A DNA stretch of 64,000 nucleotides from Komagataeibacter melaceti (GTDB lineage Bacteria > Pseudomonadota > Alphaproteobacteria > Acetobacterales > Acetobacteraceae). The number at the start of each line of letters is the position of its first letter. The first letter of the stretch is position 1. Position numbers and translations under genes: made by a program. Under the pieces are notes generated by a model. That model made no database searches. It had not been told where the DNA came from and saw nothing but the letters and a program-made list of their open reading frames with translations. The stretch is taken from assembly GCF_003403295.1 (NCBI RefSeq), contig NZ_QUWV01000071.1, forward strand, positions 1 through 64,000, given 5' to 3'. Shown here piece by piece: positions 57,753 to 64,000 of this stretch.

Positions 57753-58331
57753 TTACTCTGCATAACGCTCTTCGGGCAGTCTTTCGGACCGGCTGCGCAC
57801 GTACAGGTGCGCCCAGTCAAGCAGGCTTGCGCTGCGCGGCGGCAGGACCGGTGCAGCATGATCCTGACCAATAAATGCCTCCCACGCCGGAAGGTGATTA
57901 CGGCTTACGACAACGACCACCGGGATGCCCCGGCAGATGGCTTCCGCTATTTCCGTGCGCAGGCCGCCGCCTTCGGCCTCCCGCACACCGAACCGGTTGA
58001 TGAACAGCACATCGGGGGCCTGTTCGATTCGTGTTCGCAACGTCACCGCAATCGTGCCCATTGCATCCATATCCAGCGTGCATGCACGCGCGCCCGCGCC
58101 GCGATAGCGGTCCAGCCGGACCAGGGAGCCATCCGTCAGGTCATGCACATACATCTCGTACCGGCCGTCGCTGCGCAGCCGGCCGCGCTTCTGGACAAAG
58201 CCGCCAACCTCCAGCCCTCGCGCACGCAGGATGGTGATTGCATGCCACAAAGCCATCTCGACTTCCTGCGGGTCATTGTCCTGCATGATGACCGCAATCG
58301 GATAGGCGTATGAACCTGCGTGGTCTGGCAT
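57753..58331 (-). CDS. DUF2478-family protein, mod/nif associated
   Basis: A 192-residue protein: YPIAVIMQDNDPQEVEMALWHAI, then GFVQKRGRLRSDGRYEMYVHDLTDG, CTLDMDAMG, DVLFINRFGVREAEGGGLRTEIAEAICRGIPVVVVV. This is the DUF2478 pattern. Members lie next to molybdate transport and nif genes and may be NTPase-like; function is unproven. It is transcribed away from modABC and has its own sigma-54-like promoter. Confidence 0.82.
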   Translation of the reverse strand: MPDHAGSYAYPIAVIMQDNDPQEVEMALWHAITILRARGLEVGGFVQKRGRLRSDGRYEMYVHDLTDGSLVRLDRYRGAGARACTLDMDAMGTIAVTLRTRIEQAPDVLFINRFGVREAEGGGLRTEIAEAICRGIPVVVVVSRNHLPAWEAFIGQDHAAPVLPPRSASLLDWAHLYVRSRSERLPEERYAE

Positions 58332-58369
58332 CTTTGTGCTCCCCTATCTTGATTGACAGTCCGGCACAC

Positions 58370-58384
58370 GCAATTTTCGTGCCG
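58370..58384 (-). promoter_or_regulatory. Sigma-54-like promoter of the DUF2478 gene
   Basis: Minus strand CGGCACG-AAAA-TTGC differs from consensus only at the first base. The start would be near 58358, with a leader of about 27 nt. I found no TGT-N10-ACA nearby. Confidence 0.65.
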
Positions 58385-58446
58385 AAACCTGCACCGGATT
58401 ATGACAGAACTTTTTCAGTACCGAATATCACGCTGTATTTATATAT

Positions 58447-58469
58447 CGTTTCTACATAGTTCCATAACG
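58447..58469 (+). promoter_or_regulatory. Possible degenerate Mo-box (ModE-type site)
   Basis: CGTTTCTA-N7-CCATAACG keeps the CGTT...ATAACG ends of ModE boxes. It abuts the -24 element of the modA promoter. No modE gene is in the window, so this is tentative. Confidence 0.3.
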
Positions 58470-58484
58470 TGGCATGGCTTTTGC
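58470..58484 (+). promoter_or_regulatory. Sigma-54 promoter of modABC-rpoN
   Basis: TGGCATG-GCTT-TTGC, one base from consensus and with the same C-to-T change as the nifB promoter. The predicted start near 58496 leaves a leader of about 92 nt before modA. Confidence 0.72.
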
Positions 58485-58587
58485 GTGTAACCTGTCATCT
58501 CTGGCGTTTGCCCGGACCTTTCGGCGCATTGGCGGACGTACCCCGCCTGCCCCGCACAGGTTCACGGCCCGGACAAAAGGTACTGCA

Positions 58588-59364
58588 ATGCGTGCATTCC
58601 GCCTGATCCTGCTTGTGCCCGCCACCATCATCGCGCTGCTTGCCGCGCGACAGGCCATGGCCGACCCGCTCCGGCTGGCCGTTGCCGCGAATTTCACCGG
58701 GACCGCGCAGCAGCTTGTGGCGGAATTTACACAAAATACCGGCATAACCGCGACAATCAGTTCCGGTTCAAGCGGGCAGCTTTTCATGCAGGTCACGCAG
58801 GGCGCGCCGTTTGATATTTTCCTCAGCGCGGATACGAAGCGCCCGACCGACCTGATCGCCAACGGGCTGGGGGTGACTACGTCCCGTTTCACCTATGCCA
58901 TTGGCCAACTGGTTCTGTGGAGCCCCGCTACGCAGACCCGGCCGGATGAACATGAACTGCGCCAGGCTGCTTTCACGCATCTGGCCATCTGCAACCCCAA
59001 TACCGCCCCCTACGGCACCGCCGCCATTGAAACACTGGACAGGCTTGGCCTGCATACCATGCTTCAGCCCAGGCTGGTGGTGGCGCAGTCGGTCAGCCAG
59101 GCACTGGAACTGGCGCAGAGCGGCAATGCCGAACTGGCCTTCGTCGCACTGGCCCAGATCCGCCCGCTGCGGGAAGGATCCTACTGGCTTGTGCCCCCGG
59201 CCTTGTACACTCCCATCCGGCAGGATGCGATCCTGCTCACCCGGGCGGAAAATGATGACCATGCGCGAAAGTTCATGGCGTTCCTGCATGGCGCAAAAGC
59301 TGCCAGCCTGATCAGGGAAGCCGGTTATCTTACGGACACTCCGGCGCAAGACCCTGCGCCATGA
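58588..59364 (+). CDS. modA: Periplasmic molybdate-binding protein
   Basis: About 258 residues from the ATG at 58588 (AAAGG upstream), which begins a signal peptide (FRLILLVPATIIALLAARQAMA). Upstream in-frame Met codons lie at the promoter and are excluded. Motifs: LRLAVAANFTGTAQQL, ISSGSSGQLFMQVTQGAPFDIFLSAD, NPNTAPYGTAA. It binds molybdate for ModBC. Start of modABC-rpoN. Confidence 0.95.
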   Translation: MRAFRLILLVPATIIALLAARQAMADPLRLAVAANFTGTAQQLVAEFTQNTGITATISSGSSGQLFMQVTQGAPFDIFLSADTKRPTDLIANGLGVTTSRFTYAIGQLVLWSPATQTRPDEHELRQAAFTHLAICNPNTAPYGTAAIETLDRLGLHTMLQPRLVVAQSVSQALELAQSGNAELAFVALAQIRPLREGSYWLVPPALYTPIRQDAILLTRAENDDHARKFMAFLHGAKAASLIREAGYLTDTPAQDPAP

Positions 59365-60047
59365 CGGTCCTCTCCCCCGACGTGACGGAAGCGGTGGTCC
59401 TGACGCTGGAACTGGCAGCGGTAACGACAACCCTGCTGATTGCGCTTGCGCTCCCGATTTCATGGTGGCTGGCATGGCCGCGGCGGTGGTGGAAGTCCGT
59501 CATTGGCGCCATCATCTCACTGCCCCTTGTCCTGCCGCCCAGTGTGCTGGGGTTTTATTTTCTGGTGGCTTTCGGGCCGTCAGGGCCCGGCGGATGGATT
59601 GCGCATCTGTGGGGCGCGCGTACGCTTGCCTTCACCTTTCCCGGTCTGGTGATCGGTTCCCTGCTCTATGCCCTGCCCTTTGCCGTGCAGCCCATCCACA
59701 ATGCATTCCACGCCATGGGACGCAGGCCGCTGGAAGTCGCGGCGACGCTTGGCGCCTCGCCATGGCGGACCTTCCATAGTGTTGTCATTCCGCTGGCATG
59801 GCCCGGCATAGCCACGGCCATCGTGCTGGGCTTTGCCCATACGGTGGGTGAATTCGGCATTGTGCTCATGATTGGCGGGGACATTCCGGGTCATACACGG
59901 GTGCTGTCAGTCGCACTGTACGACTATGTGGAAAATGCCCGCTGGCATGAGGCGAATATCATCGCGGCGGGCATGGTCGTGTTCTCGTTCATTACGATCA
60001 TGCTTCTATCCTCCCTCCAGCTTCGTAGCCGGGGGCATGATTCATGA
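59361..60047 (+). CDS. modB: Molybdate ABC transporter permease
   Basis: A 228-residue membrane protein with about five hydrophobic helices and the EAA loop (ALGRRPLEVAATLGASPWRTFHSVVIPLAWPGI-type, near residue 125). Its start overlaps the modA stop by 4 nt and its stop overlaps modC by 4 nt. It forms the channel for molybdate. Confidence 0.95.
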   Translation: MTVLSPDVTEAVVLTLELAAVTTTLLIALALPISWWLAWPRRWWKSVIGAIISLPLVLPPSVLGFYFLVAFGPSGPGGWIAHLWGARTLAFTFPGLVIGSLLYALPFAVQPIHNAFHAMGRRPLEVAATLGASPWRTFHSVVIPLAWPGIATAIVLGFAHTVGEFGIVLMIGGDIPGHTRVLSVALYDYVENARWHEANIIAAGMVVFSFITIMLLSSLQLRSRGHDS

Positions 60048-60769
60048 ACAGCGGGCGGGGTCTTCAGGCCGCTTTCCGGGGCGGCACCGGCGGGTTTTGT
60101 TATGATGTGGAATTCAGCGCGCCCACCCACGGCGTGACCGCCCTGTTCGGCCCCTCTGGCTGCGGAAAAAGCACGATCCTGCGCTGCATTGCCGGTCTGG
60201 AACGGGCGCGGGAGGGTTACTGCCACTTCAACGGCCAGATATGGCAGGACAGCCACCGCTTCGTGCCGACGTGGGAACGGCCGATCGGTTTCGTGTTCCA
60301 GGACCCCTCCCTTTTTACGCATATGTCCGTCAGGCAGAACCTGCTTTTTGGCGCATCTGGCGGCACGCGGGCGCAGCAGCAATCCGCTTTTTCGGAAACC
60401 ATTGCGATGCTGGACCTTGAACCCCTGCTTAGTCGTGGCGTGACCCATCTGTCGGGTGGAGAAAAACAGCGTGTGGCCATTGGCCGCGCCCTGCTGCGCC
60501 GGCCCGCGCTGCTGCTGATGGATGAACCCCTGTCCGCCCTGGACCAGCCCAGAAAGCAGGAAATCCTGCCCTATCTGCGCACACTGTGCCGGAATGCCAG
60601 CATTCCCGTCGTGTATATCTCCCACGATCCCGATGAAATCGCGTGCCTGACAGACCGCGTCATAACGCTGGATTCAGGTCACGTTACCCACAGGCCCACA
60701 TGGGACGACAGGCAGGCGTTCACGCCCCGGCCATCTGCCGCCGGTCCCGATGTTATGATGGGAACATAA
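60044..60769 (+). CDS. modC: Molybdate ABC transporter ATPase, short form without TOBE domain
   Basis: A 241-residue ATPase with Walker A GPSGCGKST, Q-loop FVFQDPSLF, signature LSGGEKQRVAIGRAL and Walker B LLLMDEPLSALD. Typical ModC proteins have about 350 residues and end with a TOBE/Mop domain that binds molybdate; here the protein stops after the ATPase. A separate mop gene exists at the other end of the island. It energises ModB. Confidence 0.94.
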   Translation: MNSGRGLQAAFRGGTGGFCYDVEFSAPTHGVTALFGPSGCGKSTILRCIAGLERAREGYCHFNGQIWQDSHRFVPTWERPIGFVFQDPSLFTHMSVRQNLLFGASGGTRAQQQSAFSETIAMLDLEPLLSRGVTHLSGGEKQRVAIGRALLRRPALLLMDEPLSALDQPRKQEILPYLRTLCRNASIPVVYISHDPDEIACLTDRVITLDSGHVTHRPTWDDRQAFTPRPSAAGPDVMMGT

Positions 60770-60773
60770 AACC

Positions 60774-62162
60774 ATGGCTACAGGTCATCGCCAGGAACTA
60801 GGACAGCATCAGGGTCTGTTCATAAGCGTCCGCATGCGGCAGTCGCTTCAGATCCTTCAGTTCTCCAACGCCGAACTGCAGGAATTCCTCGCCAGCGAAG
60901 TCGAGAAGAACCCCATCCTCGAACAGCCGCATGAGACGGAGGAGGCTCCCGTGCCCTCACGGGTGAAGGATACCGTATCCTACGCCTCCATCCGTGATTC
61001 CGGCGCCACGGCGCAGCGCTGGATGCACGATGGCGGGCTGGATGATGACGGCATGGCCCGCATTGCCGACAGCGCCCCACCACTGCGTGAGCGTATATTC
61101 GAACAGTTCGTACTCTCGGGCTGCACCCTGGCCGAGCGTGAAATCGGTGCGCACCTGATCAGCGGGCTTGATGCCGTCGGCCGCCTGTCGCTCCCGCCCG
61201 GGGAGATTGCCGGTATGCTCGGGGTGCCTGCATCGCAGGTCGAAGCGGTGCGGCAGCGGATGATGCGCCTGGACCCGCCGGGGCTGTTTGCACAATCCCT
61301 GCATGAATGCCTGCGGGTCCAGTTGGAAGAGCGGAACCGGATGGACCCGGCAATGGAAAAACTGCTGGAAAATCTCGACCTGCTGGCACGTCATGACCTC
61401 AAGCGGCTATGCCAGGTCTGTAATGTGGACCTTGAGGACATGCACGATATGGTCTCCGACCTGCGTGCACTCAATCCGAAACCGGGCGCGGAGGCATTAT
61501 CGGGCAATCCGGGTCTGGCCGTGCCTGACATATTGATGGAACACACCCCGGAATCCGGCTGGATACTGGAACTGAACCCCGATACAACACCACGTGTTGT
61601 CATAAACAGCGCCCTCAGCACCCGTATTTCCCTACGTGCCCACGCAACGGAGCGCGCCTTTCTGGCGGAGCATCTGACCAGCGCGAACTGGCTGATCCGC
61701 TCGCTCCAGCAAAGAAGCATAACGATCCTGCGTGTCGCCACGGAGATCATGCGGCGTCAGGAAAAATTCCTGACACAGGGGCCCGCGGGCCTTGCACCAC
61801 TGACGCTGCGCATGGTGGCGGAAAGCCTTGATATGCACGAAAGCACCGTCAGCCGTGTTACGGCCAACAAATATATTGCCACCGTTCGTGGCATCCTGCC
61901 GCTCAAGTTCTTCTTTGTCGCGGCCCTGCCGGGGCAGAATGGCGAGATGCACAGCAGCCTCGCCATCCAGAACCAGATCAGGCAGATGATCCAGGGGGAA
62001 CAGCCAACCGCCCCGTTATCGGATGACGCCATTGCGGCCCAACTGCGCGGCAAAGGGATAGAAGTCGCCCGGCGCACCGTTGCAAAATACCGCGAGGGCA
62101 TGGGCTTTCCCAATTCGGTCCAGCGCAGGCAGCGTGCCAACAGTTCCATAGCACCTGCCTGA
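60774..62162 (+). CDS. rpoN: RNA polymerase sigma-54 factor
   Basis: 462 residues. The N-terminal Gln/Leu-rich activator region has SVRMRQSLQILQFSNAELQEFLASEVEKNPILE. The central core-binding domain and a helix-turn-helix (TLRMVAESLDMHESTVSRVTANKYI) follow, and the RpoN box ARRTVAKYRE lies near 432-441. It starts 4 nt after modC and so is the fourth gene of the mod operon. It directs transcription at -24/-12 promoters of the nif, fix and mod genes. Whether the genome has a second rpoN cannot be told here. Confidence 0.96.
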   Translation: MATGHRQELGQHQGLFISVRMRQSLQILQFSNAELQEFLASEVEKNPILEQPHETEEAPVPSRVKDTVSYASIRDSGATAQRWMHDGGLDDDGMARIADSAPPLRERIFEQFVLSGCTLAEREIGAHLISGLDAVGRLSLPPGEIAGMLGVPASQVEAVRQRMMRLDPPGLFAQSLHECLRVQLEERNRMDPAMEKLLENLDLLARHDLKRLCQVCNVDLEDMHDMVSDLRALNPKPGAEALSGNPGLAVPDILMEHTPESGWILELNPDTTPRVVINSALSTRISLRAHATERAFLAEHLTSANWLIRSLQQRSITILRVATEIMRRQEKFLTQGPAGLAPLTLRMVAESLDMHESTVSRVTANKYIATVRGILPLKFFFVAALPGQNGEMHSSLAIQNQIRQMIQGEQPTAPLSDDAIAAQLRGKGIEVARRTVAKYREGMGFPNSVQRRQRANSSIAPA

Positions 62163-62203
62163 AGGGATGGCACGGGCCGTTTCCATTACTGAACGGACCG
62201 GGA

Positions 62204-63328
62204 TCATTCAGGGCCTTTTGTGATCGTTATTGCGAAGCATGTGGCCACAAACCCGTCGATGGCAAGTTTCAGATGATGCTGGTTGGTGCTTATTCCCAGC
62301 TCCTCGCTCACATTGTTCATCAGGTGCCCGCCCCATGGCGGCACATCAATGAACTGGTCCATCGGACGGTTGCCCGCATTGAAATCAAGCTGTGCGACCT
62401 TGTGCCCTGCCGCCTCCATTTTCCGGGCGAATTCCTCAATATGTTTGCGCTGGAACAGAACGGTTATCCAGTTGTCTATGGTCGGTCCATCCGGGTTGAT
62501 GTTGAATTCCATCGTATGGACCGCCGTACCGCCGGGGCGGAGGGTGCGGAGGGAGTTCTCAATAAAATCCAGTCCTTTCTGGATTGATCCCAGATGCTCC
62601 AGCGCGCAGATCGACCAGCAGAAATCATATCCGGAAAGGTCATCCGGTATGGCATTCATATCCACAAACCGGTGACTGACCATGCGGTTGAAAGTATCCC
62701 TGTCAACCAGATGCTCCATATACGCATTTTCCAGCGTCTGCGCATATTCATTACTGCTCATCCACCCCGAAGTCTGCTGATGTTCGGGCGGCAGGTCGGT
62801 AATGGTTGTGCTGACCCCCTTGGCGGCAAGGTAACTGGGGATCGGTTCAACGCCGCAGCCAAACCCCAGCCCCTTCTTATCTGGGGAAATATTGCCCGTG
62901 GAATACAATGCCTGAAGCAGATAGGTGTGTTCCCATATCTTTCTATGGAGAATGAGGGGAACCTTCAGCTCGGATGTCCAGTATCGGGACCAGTCGCTTT
63001 CCATATCCTCCTGAGTGCAGAGTTTGGATTTTATCGCTATATCCTGCGGCCCATCATGCTGGACAGGTGGCAGGGCATCTACCAGCGAACGTGCCAGACG
63101 GTACCCCATTGCCTTGATATTCAACGAAGTTGCGTCAATATTACGCAACCTCTCATTCAGTGCGTTAATATTCGGCTGTGAATCCTGATTGACAAGACTA
63201 AGCAGAAGACGCAGTTTCCGTTCATTATATTCATCCGAGATCGCGTTAACCTGCTTTTCTAATATTGCCCTCACTCTCCTGTTTAACGGACGTGTGATAA
63301 ACGCACTGATTTTCTTTTTTATGCTCAT
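62204..63328 (-). CDS. SAM-dependent methyltransferase-like protein
   Basis: A 374-residue protein. A basic N-terminus and a helical region (about 1-140) precede a class I methyltransferase core: motif I GLGFGCGVEPIPSYLAAKG (about 155-173), TITDLPPEHQQ, then DFCWSICALEHLGSIQKGLDFI and LRPGGTAVHTMEF. Substrate unknown; similar proteins occur in polysaccharide or glycan clusters. It converges on rpoN and looks unrelated to nitrogen fixation. Confidence 0.8.
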   Translation of the reverse strand: MSIKKKISAFITRPLNRRVRAILEKQVNAISDEYNERKLRLLLSLVNQDSQPNINALNERLRNIDATSLNIKAMGYRLARSLVDALPPVQHDGPQDIAIKSKLCTQEDMESDWSRYWTSELKVPLILHRKIWEHTYLLQALYSTGNISPDKKGLGFGCGVEPIPSYLAAKGVSTTITDLPPEHQQTSGWMSSNEYAQTLENAYMEHLVDRDTFNRMVSHRFVDMNAIPDDLSGYDFCWSICALEHLGSIQKGLDFIENSLRTLRPGGTAVHTMEFNINPDGPTIDNWITVLFQRKHIEEFARKMEAAGHKVAQLDFNAGNRPMDQFIDVPPWGGHLMNNVSEELGISTNQHHLKLAIDGFVATCFAITITKGPE

Positions 63329-64000
63329 GGGGGGCCTATGTATGATTTTTCATGGTCCGCTGCGGACTGACTGTTACTGCACACCTAAACCATTGTGGAA
63401 AATGAATAAAACGAAAATCAACCTGTAACACGTTGCGTTGCATAACTGCCAATAGCCGGTGACGGCCCGCAGGTTGTAACACATTGTCGGTATGTTCAAG
63501 GATTTCGTCAGCCCGTCTTCTCAGGGTTGATGAGACAGTCACTGTTGCTGGCTACCACAACATTCCGCCTGCTACAGGCTTTGGGGAACGCTCCTTCACC
63601 CCGCCTGCCCGCTACAGAAATTGCAAGAGGCCACCGGTAAATTATACCGGAGGGGTTTCCAGCAGGCACCTTGCCCGCACCAAATAGGCCGCCTGCCGAT
63701 CGGGTTCAGGCCCTGTCATAACGTCTTTCAAAAACGCCATGGTGTTCCAGGTCCGCAATACCCGCAGGGTGAATGGCATTCTTTTTGCGGCGGGACACTC
63801 AGGGGGAGCGCATGTTCATTTGCCCGGTTTTCCACAGGCCGGACGGTGCATGCAGTCAATATGGAAAACAGGGCACCAGCGGTACGGAAAAGAAATATAT
63901 CCTCCTTCAACCACCATGCACCATCCATAACCGGATGACCGACGAGTGACGGAAGATACCAGCCTGAATACTGTCGTAATTACGACATTCTGACGTCTGC
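63329..64000. other. Right-end intergenic region without supported genes
   Basis: About 670 nt. Short open frames are present but lack ribosome sites and coding character. Dyads: CCGGTA-AATTA-TACCGG (63634-63650) and the perfect 16-bp palindrome at 63972-63987. Confidence 0.45.
63972..63987. promoter_or_regulatory. Perfect TGT-N10-ACA palindrome at the window edge
   Basis: TGTCGTAATTACGACA is a perfect 16-bp palindrome that also fits the NifA site pattern TGT-N10-ACA. What it controls lies beyond the window, if anything. It could equally be the operator of another dimeric regulator. Confidence 0.4.

Overview
The window reads as chromosomal DNA of an acetic acid bacterium (Acetobacteraceae, Gluconacetobacter/Komagataeibacter-like). 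Support: moderately high GC, a three-subunit periplasmic FAD/cytochrome c sugar-acid or polyol dehydrogenase typical of the group, an intergenic multi-hairpin repeat of a kind I associate with these genera, and a complete Mo-nitrogenase island of alphaproteobacterial type. The genus is an inference; no rRNA or other marker gene is present.

Layout. 1-8.9 kb: a terminator and repeat, a PAP2 membrane phosphatase, the dehydrogenase operon (small subunit, flavoprotein, triple-haem cytochrome c), the copper ATPase copA behind a CsoR-like operator, an orphan 113-aa gene behind a consensus sigma-54 promoter, and a YceI protein. 8.9-22.4 kb: a very large NdvB/Cgs-type cyclic beta-glucan synthase (2,854 aa) among small proteins, several stress-like (disordered peptides, a KGG-repeat protein, DUF4142). 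22.5-28.1 kb: a sulfate ABC transporter (cysA, cysW, cysT, sbp) with an upstream OprP/O-type porin. 28.6-33.0 kb: nadQ-like regulator and nadABC, with a probable NadQ operator before nadA.

33.1-62.2 kb is the nitrogen-fixation island. Most of it is transcribed leftwards: DUF2478 gene; nifA; nifB-fdxN-LRV-nifZ-nifT-SIR2; nifH-D-K-E-N-X-DUF269-DUF683-fdxB-nifQ; iscN-nifU-S-V-W; fixA-B-C-X-modD; mop. modABC-rpoN runs rightwards at the far end. I read sigma-54 (-24/-12) promoters before nifB, nifH, iscN, fixA, modA and the DUF2478 gene. TGT-N10-ACA NifA sites lie upstream of nifB, nifH and fixA, with an imperfect one before iscN. NifA carries the C-X11-C-X19-C-X4-C motif of oxygen-sensitive NifA. 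Together the genes supply regulation (NifA, RpoN), Mo (ModABC, Mop, NifQ), Fe-S assembly (NifU, NifS, IscN), FeMo-cofactor synthesis (NifB, E, N, V, X), the enzyme (NifHDK), and electrons (FixABCX, ferredoxins). Sulfate uptake and NAD synthesis lie next door.

The most interesting points are the sigma-54 promoter in front of modABC-rpoN, which would make RpoN control its own gene; a sigma-54 promoter with an upstream dyad before an orphan gene outside the nif island; perfect hairpins in each of the nifH/D, D/K and K/E gaps; a ModC lacking the TOBE domain while a free-standing Mop is encoded elsewhere; a SIR2-like protein and an FeS-LRV protein inside the nifB operon; and a perfect TGT-N10-ACA palindrome at the right edge. 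The window ends with a SAM methyltransferase and about 670 bases without a supported gene.
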